Shown here: piece by piece, positions 1 through 11,154 of the stretch
Position numbering within the stretch: position 1 is the first letter of the stretch
Layout: each line of letters starts with the position of its first letter
Assembly (NCBI GenBank): GCA_032433765.1
Contig: JAVIAB010000160.1
Location: 33,135,852-33,199,851 of the forward strand
Origin: Megaustenia siamemsis
Taxonomy: Eukaryota; Mollusca; Gastropoda; Stylommatophora; Ariophantidae
Reading direction: 5' to 3'
Length of the DNA stretch: 64,000 nucleotides
The notes under the pieces: model-generated
Seen by the model: the letters and a program-made list of their open reading frames with translations, nothing else
What the model was told of the DNA's origin: nothing
Databases searched by the model: none
Made by a program: the position numbers and the translations under genes

Positions 1-1
1 T

Positions 2-1052
2 ATTGGCCCGTTTATGGGTGAATATGCCCTCAAACATAACTTGTTGTCAACCCCTCGTCGCACCCTAATCGGTAGTTATATCGGGGAAAAAATTTTGTTG
101 GCAACACCACTGTTAAAATGGTATTTAGACCAGTAACAAAAATTTATCAAGTGATAGAATATCAACCGTCTAGTTGTTTTAAAAAGTTTGGCGAAATGGT
201 TTCTGACGCTAGGAGGGCTGGTGATCTAGACGAAAGTCAATCTATAGTAAGCGATACGATGAAGCTCTTAGGAAACTCAGCCTACGGGAAGACTCTAACC
301 AATAAGGCCAATCATAGCGCTGTCTCGTATGTTCAGGGGGGTGAGATATCGAAAATGATTAATAGTTCCCGGTTTAAAAAGATGACTGAAATAGGGGAGG
401 ATCTTTTTGAAATTGAGATGGAGAAAAAGAAAACTGTTTGGGACTTGCCCCTACAAATCGTTTCTTCGTGTATCAATATGCAAAACTTCGTATGTTAGAT
501 TTTTATTTCGAGTTCTTAGATAAGTTTGTAGATAGGTCCAACTTTCAGTTATGTGAAACAGATACTGATAGTTTATACTTAGCCTTAAGTGCACCTAAGC
601 TAGAGGACATAGTTAAGTCAGGTCTGCGGGATAAGTTTAATAGTGTATATAAAGACTGGTTTCCTGCCGAGTTTTGCGATGAGCATGTTAGCAAGACAGA
701 CTGTATAAACTGTAAGGGTGTTAAAGCGTACACCAAACGAACGTCCGGGCTTTTTAAACTAGAGTACGAAGGGACAGCTCTTGTTAGCTTATGTAGTAAG
801 ACGTACCATTGTAGTGGGGATTACGATAAAATCAGTTGTAAAGGGCTAAGCAAGCAACACAACAAATTAGATAAAGATATGTTTTTAGAGGTTCTCGCCA
901 CGCAAAAGGCCAAGGGTGGGAAAAATGTAGGTTTTAAAGTCTTAAATAATTCCATATTTTCCTACAGTCAAACAAGAAATGCTCTTTCCTATTTCTATAT
1001 AAAAAGAAAGGTAGCTGATGATAACGTCTCGACTACGCCTTTAGATATTTAA
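2..1052 (+). pseudogene. Polinton/Maverick-type protein-primed DNA polymerase B, C-terminal part, frameshifted
   Basis: This is the C-terminal part of a family-B DNA polymerase of the organellar/viral (DNA_pol_B_2) type carried by Polinton/Maverick elements. Three consecutive frames are needed. The first runs from base 2 to about 134 and contains the block RRTLIGSYIGEKILLATPLL. The second runs from about 134 to about 450 and contains the palm motif KLLGNSAYGKT. The third runs from about 450 to a TAA at 1050-1052 and contains the catalytic motif ETDTDS, followed by the family's Cys-containing insertion and an ending of the form TTPLDI. Two frameshifts therefore break it and the 5' end lies outside the window. 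In an intact element this enzyme copies the element's DNA. No integrase, ATPase or capsid gene follows it, so this is a dead fragment. The polymerase assignment is secure; the Polinton label is by family resemblance. Confidence 0.85.
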
Positions 1053-1540
1053 CTCTTTACACTACCCGCTTAGCCTAACCAGTAATCTCTAACAGTTTCA
1101 CCCCTTATGATTCATTTATGACACAACGCTAAGCAGACACCCAACTACCTATCTATAAATAAATGTTATTAATGTACTATATATTGACGCACTGTACTGA
1201 ATATTTTTGTAATGTTATATAATATCAATGTATGTTATACACCTATTGAGATAATAAAAGAATAAAATATATCTTTGTCTTCTGTTTTATGTTGATTGTT
1301 TGTCAATGATGTTGTATAATCTACTAACCTATCACTATCGCTCAAGCGCTCCAAAGTCAGCGCACACCAGACATAAACAGGTCACTTCCGAGGTCACCGG
1401 GTCTAGAGGTCAACATCCCGACACGAGCTATCATGGTTAACTCCCCTGCACCTACGGTACATTAGGTGCGCCGCGCACCTACTATATATCGTTGTTAATT
1501 TAGCGCCTAAATGCTAAACAAATCCTTCCTGCTATACTAC
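1053..1540. other. Unassigned AT-rich flank
   Basis: No gene or RNA is recognisable. It has AATAAA-like strings near 1250-1265, which may be remnants of the 3' end of the polymerase element. Otherwise it is ordinary AT-rich sequence. Confidence 0.4.
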
Positions 1541-2018
1541 TGACACATCACAGAAGTTAACTTCTTACCTGACACATCACAGAAGTTAACTTTTTACCTG
1601 ACACATCACAGAAGTTAACTTCTTATCTGACACATCACAGAAGTTAACTTCTTATCTGACACATCACAGAAGTTAACTTCTTACCTGACACATCACAGAA
1701 GTTAACTTTTTACCTGACACATCACAGAAGTTAACTTTTTACCTGATAAATCACAGAAGTTAACTTTTTACCTGATAAATCACAGAAGTTAACTTTTTAC
1801 CTGATAAATCACAGAAGTTAACTTTTTACCTGACACATCAGATAAGTAAACTTTTTATCTGACACATCACATCAGTTAACTTCTTATCTGACATATCACA
1901 GAATCACATAAGTTAACTTCCTACGTGGCACATCACAGAAGTGAACTTTCTATCTGATACATCACAGAAGTTAACTTTTTATCTGATACATCACAGACGT
2001 TAACTTCTAACATATCAC
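1541..2018. repeat. 29-bp minisatellite with palindromic core
   Basis: About 16 head-to-tail units of 29 bp, each of the form TGACACATCACAGAAG followed by TTAACTTCTTACC. Every good unit holds the perfect 12-base palindrome GAAGTTAACTTC. Units are near-identical on the left and decay to the right after about 1830. Confidence 0.9.
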
Positions 2019-2339
2019 AGATTTGTGAATAATCTGGAGCTGTAGAGGAGAAAATCAGTAGGGGCTTAAACATGTCTAATTAGTGGGACATATCGAGCTA
2101 TATTATGAAGAGGACAAATCAAAAAGTGGAGTTTAATTGACGCGCGTATCTGCTACAGTGTTTGGTGGTGAGTGATGCTAACTCTAATCATATAGCAGTG
2201 GCAACGATTTCACAATTCATGAGAAAACACTTGTGAGTCTGACTTAGACGGGATAACAAATTTAAAAATTCGCAAAGGATTTGACAAGCTATCTAAGTAC
2301 ATGAGATCGCTTGACTATTGTTTAGAAACGGAAAATAAA

Positions 2340-2600
2340 ATAGTTTGATCACTATCTCGATAATTTGGCCTGGTAAAGACCACTCTGCAAGAAAACGTGA
2401 AAGAAGATAGAAGGAGAGGTAGACAGAAAAAGCGTTAAGAAGATAACATCAACGATTTGACAGTCCTCGACCATGCAGTCCCAAAGAATGACTGAAGATA
2501 GAGAGAGATATGTGTGGAAGGTTGACGAAGCCTGTCAGTGGTGTACCAATGAGGCCCATAGCTATGGGATGATGGTGAAGTAGAAAAGGAATAAGAGGAA
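2340..2600 (+). mobile_element. LINE 3' end (RT C-terminal remnant), same family as 43460
   Basis: A broken translation shows the RRRGRQKKR block, a downstream W-x-V-type tail and several stops. This is the degenerate version of the basic patch and tail that end many LINE ORF2 proteins. It matches the better-kept copy near 43460 (WFGRASRSSRVPKTILQRT) in order and spacing. The short A/G-rich stretch after 2580 is probably its expanded tail. Low-quality remnant; family not named. Confidence 0.5.
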
Positions 2601-2696
2601 GAAGCAGAAGAAGAAGAAAAAAGATAATGCTTTGAGTCAGATGAAATTATACACCGACCTTGACATTCTGATAGTGGTCGCTCGTATACGAATAGC

Positions 2697-3720
2697 CTGT
2701 GTCCGGCATTTTAAACGAAGACTTCCGGGAAAGATGGCGGTCATTGCCGCAGGCTTCTTTAGAGAGTGCCAACACTAACCTTAGATACTTGTAGACATTG
2801 TTAGTGTCTTTGCAGTCGAGGTAACCTAGACAGCGTTCCCTCCACTCGCGTAATTTTAGAACCCTTCACCTGACCAGAGGGTATAATTACAGTTACACCC
2901 GTCTGACTATCTCTTTCCCATTCAGACCACGGTCCACGATACAGGGAAATCATTTTTCTTTAACCAGTCTCGATTATTTTGTTTTGGATGTTTCGTTACT
3001 AATTAGCTATGTAGGATTAGTTTTATTTACTTTCATAACTGTGTGCGCGTGTTATTTGTTTGTTCCTGCTGAAGGTCTATTGGGCCGAAACGTCGTTCAA
3101 ATCTGTGTCGTCTACTAATTATGTAAAGCTTTTACCATACGATTATTATTTTTTTTAATTCTCCCTCACATTTAGCTTTACTGCAGCTTCGCATTTGTAT
3201 GCATTCATTTGCATTTCTTTGACTTAACCCCTTGCCAACACTTAACCAGTTTTTTTGTTGTTGTTGCTTTGGCAGGTTTTTTTCTCATTTATTTATTCCA
3301 GTGAATTAGTGTTATAAGTAATTGTGGGCTTTCTCTTTTCGTTGAAGTCTGAAATTGTCGCCCATGCAACCGGCTTGGCTCGCACTGGAGGTCGACCTTG
3401 CTAACACCAACTGACAATACAAAATCAAAATGGCTGCATGTCCCCCCTGCTCTTGCAGAGACTTCAGTTGTCGCGTAAACCGATTCAACCGCTTTGTTTG
3501 TATTAAAAGTTTGTTTCTCGAGAAAACTTGAGTAAACAAGTGACTTTACACTCTCTGTTCGGTGAAAGTCGTTTGTAATCGTCGCCTGTGTAGCGATTAG
3601 AGCTGCATGGTAGTCGACCTTGTCTTCAGAATTTGTCAACTCGCTTTGGCGTGAGCTGTGACACGATGGAGGGGATATGGCGAATTCCTGACTTCAGTGA
3701 TACTGATTCCATAAACAGAA
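2697..3720 (+). repeat. Dispersed repeat R1, copy A, interrupted by an insertion
   Basis: Bases 2697-2780 and 3285-3720 match the reverse complement of 8740-9290 over long stretches. Shared strings include GAGAGTGCCAAC, AAATCAAAATGGCTGCAT, TTAAAAGTTTGTTT and CAGTGATACTGATTCC. The middle, 2781-3232, is absent from the other copy and is listed separately. No coding capacity is seen. Nature unknown: it could be a non-autonomous DNA element or a LINE untranslated region. Confidence 0.75.
2781..3232 (+). mobile_element. Inserted element with hammerhead-like motif, flanked by a target-site duplication
   Basis: It sits inside repeat R1 and is flanked by TGCCAACACTAACC (2767-2780) and TGCCAACACTTAACC (3233-3247), a target duplication differing by one base. 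Near 3066 it holds CTGCTGAAGG followed by GCCGAAACGTCG. This arrangement resembles the hammerhead ribozyme motifs described in Penelope-like elements and related retroelements. The canonical CUGAUGA box is altered (A to C), so activity is doubtful. A relative lies at 41285-41545. Insertion is well supported; the element class is inference. Confidence 0.6.
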
Positions 3721-4465
3721 TAGAAAAGACGTTTCATAGGCTGCATACAATAATAAGAAGAAAGTAGTAAACCGGTATGCTAAGAATTAATACTTCCAAA
3801 GAAGAATATTTTTCTTACAAAATGGATGCATCTGCTTTGCAGACGCTTGATAATTTTCAGAGTCGTGTGTGTATCTAGAGGAGCACAGTGTTTATCACAT
3901 GAGATATCACTGTTAGTCTAATCTGGGTTATGCCAATATGTTTGACTTTATTACTTTTAGTGGTAAACATTCAATTAGTCGGTTCTGATTTAATACAATT
4001 AGTGCGTGTTTATTCCTTGATATGAGATAACATTCAAAGTCAACTGTTAAAGAATGTGTACCTGATTCTTAGAATCAAAGAAGGTAATAACAGCAAGAAC
4101 GATTACTGACAATATAAGTGATAAATGTTGCGAGTTATTACCGTTAGGTTGGCTTCAAGACGTCAGCCAACACATGGACTGAAAACGGTTGGAGAGCCCT
4201 AGCTGACTGCGTGAGTCAGGAACATTGATCCAGAGAGGGCCAAGACCCTATTCCACCTCCCAGAATTAGTTTTGGAAAGAGACGAGTCTGGTCAATCTAA
4301 AAGGAATCGAGAAGAAAGGTAGTCGGTTTGTAAAGTGCCGTGCAAAAGTCGGATATAGCAGGGCTAAAAGCAGGGATGTGTTGATTTGTTTTAAAGTTGA
4401 ACACAACTATTCTAAATTTTATGGAAGGACAACAAGGAGGTGGAGTAACGGTGAACGGAGACGGA
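3721..4465. other. Unassigned sequence
   Basis: No exon, RNA or repeat is identifiable, apart from a short stretch at 4180-4250 that might be a decayed LINE tail. Confidence 0.3.
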
Positions 4466-4483
4466 AAGAAAGAAAGAAAGAAA

Positions 4484-4520
<37 letters not shown>

Positions 4521-4527
4521 AAAAGAC
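4466..4527. repeat. (GAAA)n microsatellite
   Basis: An interrupted run of GAAA units. Confidence 0.9.
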
Positions 4528-4789
4528 TATGAGGTTCAAATATTACCAATATAGATACAATGTGTTGTGCTGTGGGTCTACCATTCATGTAATAGTAGAT
4601 TCAGCCTAAGTGTAATGCTGGTGGCAATATAGGTGACCAGTATTATTCAGCAGATGGTGAACCCTTTTTTGCTCTCAAAACGGGTTTCTCAAAATATAAT
4701 TCTGCGGTAGCGTAGTGGTTAGTTACCTGGTATACTGAGGATAGACAAATCATGTTTAATTACGATTGATAACATATGCATTTACCTGA

Positions 4790-5460
4790 CCTTTAATGGA
4801 CGCCGAGCTGTATTCTGAGATTGAAAGACGGAACTGGCGTAATGCTGACTATTCTATTCTATTCATGGAATATTTCATTGCAGTCAGGGCATCTCGATAC
4901 CCGTTCCGCCGCCTGTCTCAGCATTTCCCGTACCGCATGCAGACCGATTGTTCCTGTAAGGTGTTGATTATAGATACGTCTGCTTTTCCTACTGAGCACT
5001 CCAGATCGACTAGATCCTTTTTCCTTCTTTAGACTTCTCAGTCTCTCAATATATACGTCATTGTCCCACCCATTGTCCTCCTTTTCTCTTAAAGAATGAA
5101 GAAAAAGCTTGGTGATGTCCTCTTTGTCCAGGCCAAGGTCACACTCGTTAATATGTTCACTTAAGTGTCATCCAAGAACTGCATCCACCCCTGCAGCAGG
5201 CACTGTCTGTCAATCTTCTGTAGCATACTTTGCGAATCAGTTACCAAGAGTGCGTGATCCACGTTATGTGTAACCAACTATGTTATCACCCCCAACGTTG
5301 CTGCCTCTATTTCCATTCCCATACTGGGCACCGTGATGCTATATTTGCCAGATTCCCTAGCCACTTCTCTGCTATGTTGGTATGCCAAAAAACCCCAACC
5401 AATGCGCTATCCGCGCGGTACAGAACATTCCGTTTAGACAGATGATCGGATCCTGAGGTA
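4790..5460 (-). mobile_element. LINE fragment: RNase H domain and Cys-containing C-terminus
   Basis: On the minus strand, a first open stretch at about 5440-5185 reads like an ORF2 RNase H domain. It has SREVARESGKYS, a MEIEAAT helix and HALLVTDSQSML, equivalent to the TDS strand. One frameshift later, near 5170, a second open stretch of about 110 codons runs to 4870. It carries REKEDNGW, SGVLSRKSRRIYNQHLTGT and a closing CPDCNEIFH pair of cysteines, the usual C-terminal region of RNase H-bearing LINEs. Neither stretch starts with Met. It is a 5'-truncated, frameshifted retrotransposon remnant, not a host gene. Confidence 0.65.
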
Positions 5461-5772
5461 ATGACACTTTTCAATGGATTCCTTTATTACAACATTGGTA
5501 GCTCCATAGGTCCAGTTGCGAGACTCCCTGCCGAGCTGAATGATTACTTTGGTTAGCCTCATTTCTCCTGCTGTTACTTCTATCCATTCAAGTTCTATCC
5601 AATGCTGACTACAAAAATGTACGATGCTTAAAAAAAAAAAAAACACCAAGGACACAAACTCACCATTTTTCCTTAATGTGGGATTAGGTCGAGAATGAAT
5701 CTTTTTTGCTTGTAATTTCTTCCCTCAATATATACATGCTATTAGTGTCTCCTTATTTTAATTTCAAGTCCT
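5461..5772. other. Unassigned, with a 14-base A run
   Basis: No gene seen. The A run at about 5629-5642 might be the tail of a retroposed sequence. Confidence 0.3.
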
Positions 5773-6085
5773 AAATTCAAGGGAGACTAGTTGGTCTTGA
5801 GGCAATACGTCGCTTTTGAGACAAAGAGGTTGTGAGTTCAAATCCCGACTGCACCATTTTGTGATTTTTATTTATGATTTTTCTCTGCGGCAACCACCCT
5901 TGGTCTCAGCAGCAAGGCCGGACTTAAAACGTCGATTACTCAAACGATGGGAAAAAAAATATGAGTACTGCCTGTGCACACGGCTGCCAGGGGAAAAAAA
6001 GGTTTAACACACACAATTCATTTCCTGGTCTCTATTGAATTCGGCAGATGTGAAAGCTGGCAAACGAAAAAAAAAATAAAATAAA
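5773..6085 (+). mobile_element. tRNA-derived SINE, family IV
   Basis: The head carries a Pol III B box, GAGTTCAAATCCC, preceded by TAGTTGGTCTTGAGGC. The body contains CTCTGCGGCAACC and GGTCTCAGCAGCAAGG, and the 3' part has GTGAAAGCTGGC. The whole matches the minus-strand copy at 39245-39570 from end to end. Non-coding; spread in trans by a LINE reverse transcriptase is the known mechanism for SINEs. Confidence 0.75.
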
Positions 6086-6307
6086 ATTCAAGTTTCGTCA
6101 ATTGTTGTGTCATGAAACAAACTTGGAAAAAAATAATGACCTTATTATATCTTTGACACCGATAATTATCTCGACGACTTTTGTTTTATTTACCTGCGTT
6201 TAAATCTTTTGAACATAATTTGACTGTTTGTGATGTTTCATGATTTGAGGTTAGGGGATTGTAGGAACAACATCATGACACAAGATGAGCTGGCCGCAAG
6301 GACGGTA

Positions 6308-6330
6308 CTGTGTGTGTGTGTGTGTGTGTT
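6308..6330. repeat. (TG)n microsatellite
   Basis: A short TG run. Confidence 0.9.
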
Positions 6331-6417
6331 CGATTTTCCCTCAACCTGCCCTGTGGCTGACACATTCCGTCTTCAGCAAACTGGGTCTCTATTTGAAATA
6401 GTTTTCCTTCTCGTAGA

Positions 6418-6655
6418 GTGAATGTCAGCCACGACTGGTGAATGTCGGCCACGACTGGTGAATGTCAGCCACGACTGGTGAATATCAGCCACGACTGGTG
6501 ATTGTCAGCCACGACTGGTGAATATCAGCAACGACTGGTGAATATCAGTCACGACTGGTGATTGTCAGCCACGACTGGTGAATGTCAACCACGACTAGTT
6601 AATGTCAGCCACGACTAGTTAATGTCAGCCACTACTTGTGAATGCCACCCGCAAC
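6418..6655. repeat. 20-bp minisatellite
   Basis: About 12 units of the form GTGAATGTCAGCCACGACTG, decaying to the right. Confidence 0.9.
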
Positions 6656-6867
6656 TATTGAGTCCACCCTGTCTATGGTTTCCTTCTGTATACTCTCTCA
6701 CATCCTTTACTTCTCAAGGTAACTACTAGGTAGCAATGGTCATTTCGGGGTGTCCATCCAAGCGGAAATACACCACTCTGTGTGGTTTTTACTCGCAAGG
6801 TTTCCCCGCCCTTAATATTTCTTTAAACTGAATAATAATTATATCAATACACACTCTAAAAGTAAAA

Positions 6868-7284
6868 TAAAAAAGTAAAGAGCTCCGTCACGCCAAGTGG
6901 CGTATAGAGAATATGGTGTTAGTGACCCGTCACGCGAAGTGGCGTATAGGGAATATGGTATTAGTGACCCGCACGCCAAGTGGCGTATAGAGAATATGGT
7001 GTTAGTGACCCGTCACGCCAAGTGGCGTACAGGGAATATGGTGTTAGTGACCCGTCACGCCAAGTGGCGTATAGGGAATATGGTGTTAGTGACCATAAAT
7101 TGTATTGACCTTCAGCACATGATATTTGGGGTAATGTATTACGCCCGTGCCGCTTTACTTTCCCAGAAAAAAATCAGGTACCCATTTAAGGCTGGGTGAA
7201 CCCGGAAGCCGTCGGTTGAGATCGAACCCTACCTCTTTTCCTTTGTAGTCCAGTTCACTAACCACTGAGCTATCGCGGCTCCCT
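6868..7284 (-). mobile_element. SINE family I, with 3' end tandemly amplified five times
   Basis: On the minus strand it runs from a tRNA-like head (A box TAGCTCAGTGG near 7270, B box GGTTCGATCtC near 7225) through the conserved body. It ends in the hairpin region ACGCCAAGTGGCGT. Instead of one terminal segment there are five consecutive 42-bp copies at about 6890-7100, then a TTTAC-type tail. The open frame across this stretch is a by-product of the repeat. Confidence 0.88.
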
Positions 7285-8180
7285 TCAAGCGCTAGGGGCA
7301 GCCGATAATATGCTGTCTAATCTGTTTTATTTTCACCTGTAATTATTCATTTTTACTTCAACACGCACCCAAAAATGTTGGCCCAATGCAACTGCCCCTC
7401 ATTCCCACTGTTTCATCAATGTCTTTACCTACTAACTGACAGACTCATGCGTTATCAAATGTTGTTGCTATCTTTTTCCCCCCATAATTACAAAAACATA
7501 CTCAATGTTCTAAACAGAAGTACTTGGAACTGTATATTGCCTGGCAAACAATTATTGAATTATTTCCAAACTTGTTGACAATCGTGATATCATGTACCAA
7601 CTAGGACATGCTTGAGACATATTTGGAAGCCTCGTTTTGAAGATAAAACCACAACGTAAATATTAGATGACCTTCTTCTTGTCCTTGACCAAGATTGACT
7701 TAGTTCACCCGCTGGGTCAACAATAACATCTTAACTAGTTTCAGTGTTGTCTGTTTGTTGGATGGTCCATCAACGGCATTCAATGTATAGTTTTGTTCTT
7801 CTATCGAAACGTTGCTATTATGACAGGTATCACCGGGACCAGAGAGGACATTGCAGACAACAACTATCCTACGAAACGTTAACAATAAGTAGACTGGTTG
7901 GAAAAATCTGACCCACACTCAGACATCGGAAGAGCAACAGTATGGTGGAATTTCAGAAAACAACTAAAATACTTCATACGAACGTTAGAATACCCATATT
8001 GAATTAGTCGTAGAGAATAATAATTATAATAATAAGTAGAAAGAAGTAGAAAGAGGAAGAATAAGAAAGAGAGAAGACGAAAATGAAGTATGGTGGTTGG
8101 TGGTTGGTTGCGTTCCCCCGATGAGTAAAGTATTCTAGAGTATTCGTAGACTGTAGAATTCCTCTTCGTCATCCGCCCTT
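7285..8180. other. Unassigned sequence
   Basis: I see no supported exon or mobile element. Short minus-strand open frames at 7700-8170 have no recognisable domain and no convincing splice sites. Confidence 0.35.
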
Positions 8181-8700
8181 AAAAGGACGTTAAGTGGACG
8201 TGTCTGCGTTGTGTTGTGGTTTGCAGTATAACTGTGATATTTGCACCTTTCGGCCTAACACATCTGATTTCAGCACGACATTTTTGAGTACCTGGTTGTC
8301 TTCCCTCTTCGATCCCTGCTCGCTTGGCCAGACTAGACAGGTTAGTCTGTTACTGGAGGCACCACGGAGAGGTGGAGCAGGGTCTGGATGATTTTGGTTC
8401 ACCGATCCTGGCGCAAGCCATCAGCTGTGAGTCGCTGACAACTTCCAGCTCTGGTGCTGAAGAAGTAGAAAGAAGAAAGTGGAAGAAGTGGCCTGTCACC
8501 CTTCATTAAAGGAAAATGTAAATATTTAGAGCATTCTGGGCAGGGGTGAATGTGGAAGGTAATAACTGTGAGGAAAATCACAGTCTCCAACTAGATGTAA
8601 TATTGATGTTCAGTAGCATCGAACTAAAAAGTATCTTAAGGTTAACACAAGTACTCGTATAAAAGTGGGTAAATGTATCGTAGAGAAGTGAAGCAATATC
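8181..8700. other. Unassigned sequence
   Basis: Overlapping short frames occur on both strands at 8190-8400, with no domain and no initiation context. Nothing is supported. Confidence 0.3.
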
Positions 8701-8739
8701 CTTCAGAGCATTAGGTCAAACTATTCTGTTTTTTTTTTT

Positions 8740-9290
8740 GGAATCAGTATCACTGAGGTCGGGAATTTCCCGTATCCGCGCCTATAGTGAGACACTCCCG
8801 TTATATCGCGTAGGCAAACACTGTTGACAAGGTCGACAATTGTGTAAGCCTAATCGGCGCACAGGGGACGATTCCAAATGATTTCCATCGTACAGAGAGT
8901 GCACAGTCACTTCCTCACTCCGGTTTCTTCGAAAACAAACTTTTAATATAAATAAAGCAATTGAAACGGTTTAAGCGACTACGTTAGTCGCTGCAAAACA
9001 GGGCGAGATGCAGCCATTTTGATTTTATATTACCGGTTGGCGTTAGCAAGGTCTAACTCCAGTGTGAACCACGTCGGCTGAGTGGGCGATAATTTCAAAC
9101 AACATCAATGAAAAGAGAGGGCCGATAGTCACTTCAATTTACTCGAATAAATAGAACATACAAAAACAATTGCAAATTTTTCAAAACACGAAAAAAAATA
9201 TGTTTATGTTGGCACTCTCTAAAGAGCACTGTGATGATGTCCGCCATCATTCCCGGAAGTGGCATTATGTCAAATGTTTGAAGTGAATAC
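8740..9290 (-). repeat. Dispersed repeat R1, copy B (uninterrupted)
   Basis: This is the reverse complement of 2697-2780 plus 3285-3720, with the 450-base insertion of copy A missing. It therefore gives the empty-site structure of the family. Non-coding. Confidence 0.75.
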
Positions 9291-9639
9291 ATCAGTTTTC
9301 TTCTGTCAGGATAGTCGTTTTCTCTAGACAATAATAAATAAATATGTATTCATTGCAATGCATGAATACATTAGAGAAAGCTCTATGGTTAGATACATAT
9401 AAATGAATTAATATTCAGAGTCTCATCATCTTCTGCTTCTACTTCTCTCTTCTGCCTTTAAACTCCCTGTGGGGTCTAGTTTTTCAATAAACACTTTTCA
9501 AGCTGTCCTGGTTGATGCCATTCTGTTAAGATCGCACACAATGTCTTCTTCATCCTCATCCCTGCTCCAGCCTGCCTTTTCTAAATATTTCTTGACCTTC
9601 CCTTTCGTCTCTTCTCCTGGAGATTAATTTTTTTTTTTT

Positions 9640-9900
9640 TTTAAGTGGTTGTCGTAAAATATTTTCTTCTTGATTCATCCACAGTGTGTGTCCTACCCGG
9701 CGTTACTGCCTTTACCTTATCTTTGTGACAACTTGTGTTTGTCTGGTAGCTTCAAATAGTTCCAAGTTAGTAGTTTTGGCTTGTCATTTCTTCAATTGTT
9801 TTCTGCGCAGGCATACATTAACGGAAGCCTGTAGCTTAGTCATAGCTATTATTCTCCATGTTTCACTGCCATATAATACGACTGATTCCATTTATTTCAG
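9640..9900 (-). mobile_element. LINE 3' end (RT C-terminal remnant)
   Basis: The minus-strand translation shows LYGSETWRI, then a Lys/Arg-rich helix and KTTNLELFEATRQ, matching the stretch that follows the LINE reverse-transcriptase palm. Stops interrupt it. A second copy of this family lies near 36960-37105. Confidence 0.6.
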
Positions 9901-9924
9901 CTCTGGTACTGTACTATTTTTAGT

Positions 9925-10195
9925 GTGGTGGGCCTCGGTAGCCGAGTTGGGAAAACCACCCGACTGGGCTACTGACGTTCGGACAACCCGTGATCGACTC
10001 CCGCTGGAAGCAGTGTGAATTGTACTCTGGTTGGAAAAAATTACCTCTGCGGTCACCCAGCCGCTGGCAGAAATGGGTACCAAAGTAGCAATCTGGGAAG
10101 GTGAGGAATACCGCCTCGCATCGTGAGTTTCGATGCTTGAAGCGATACTATCCAGAAGTCTCGGAACACTTCTGGATAGGCGGCAGAGCACAAAT
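9925..10195 (+). mobile_element. tRNA-derived SINE, family III
   Basis: The A box TAGCCGAGTTGG is a perfect match to the Pol III consensus, and a B-box-like TGATCGACTCC follows at the expected distance. The body contains GTGTGAATTGTACTCTGG. A shorter minus-strand copy at 62655-62757 shares the head and this body string. Confidence 0.7.
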
Positions 10196-10244
10196 GAGTG
10201 AAAATTCGCGTGCTAAGATGGCCGATTCAAGTCTCGTATTTCAC

Positions 10245-10475
10245 CTTTATCTATACTTTTACCTTTACTTTTACCTTTACCTTTACTTTTACCTTCACCT
10301 TTACTTTTACCTTTACCTTTACTTTTGCCTTTACTTTTACCTTTACTTTTACCTTTACTTTTACCTTTACTTTTGCCTTTACCTTTACTTTTACCTTTAC
10401 TTTTACATGTGCCTTTACTTTTACCTTTACTTTTGCCTTTACCTTTGCTTTTACTTTTACCTTTACCTTTACCTT
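10245..10475. repeat. (CTTTTA/CTTTAC)n satellite
   Basis: A hexamer-based array alternating ACCTTT and ACTTTT. It is open in all forward frames, giving spurious Phe/Thr/Tyr-rich peptides. Confidence 0.9.
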
Positions 10476-10559
10476 ATCAATTTAGTGTTCCAGTCAATTT
10501 ATATCATACCCATCTCGACGAGTCAGGTGTACATTTTTCCACCTGAGTCCACTGGAGAT

Positions 10560-11150
10560 TAAACCACAATCCTTTCAACACCAAAAGAGCGCCCTTAACA
10601 ACTATGTATACGGCGCTTTCTTCGCATAGGGCGTTATGTTTTGAGCGTCGACTTTACTCTAACTTGATCTTAATTTAGAGATCATCACTAATATACAATA
10701 AATAATATATGCAATAATAAATATTTTTAAAAAACCCGCAATACGAGTAATTATCTCAAAATGGCGATTTGAAGCGATGAACCCGTGGGGTCCAAATAAC
10801 CGGAAGAGTGATCAGGATCTACGGTGTTGGTCACGTGATAAATAGGTAATAGGGAAGAAATGTCGTAGTTTGTCAGTCTCTCTACAGGTTTAGCTGCTTA
10901 ATACCATTTTATATTTATTTCCCATCCATTTTTGGTTTACTCCGATCTATAAAGACACTTTTCGTGTGACGTTTTGCCCTTATCTCCAACATCTACACTC
11001 AGGAGAATTGAATTCCGTCGATGGCAACCATTTCTGGATAGCATAACAATCGATTTTCTTATCTGACTTTCACCTGATCGCCTATAAACAGATTGCGTTT
11101 CTCTGTGATTATAATCTCCCTATCAAGTGCGTCAGACATCAGACTACATT
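10560..11150. other. Unassigned sequence
   Basis: No gene or repeat identified up to the start of the 45-bp array. Confidence 0.3.
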
Positions 11151-11154
11151 TTTT

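Noticed and set aside
7700..7918. Minus-strand frame with TCHNSNVSIEEQNYT as a possible glycoprotein exon
   Set aside because: No domain match I can recall, an acceptor only by chance, and no partner exon.
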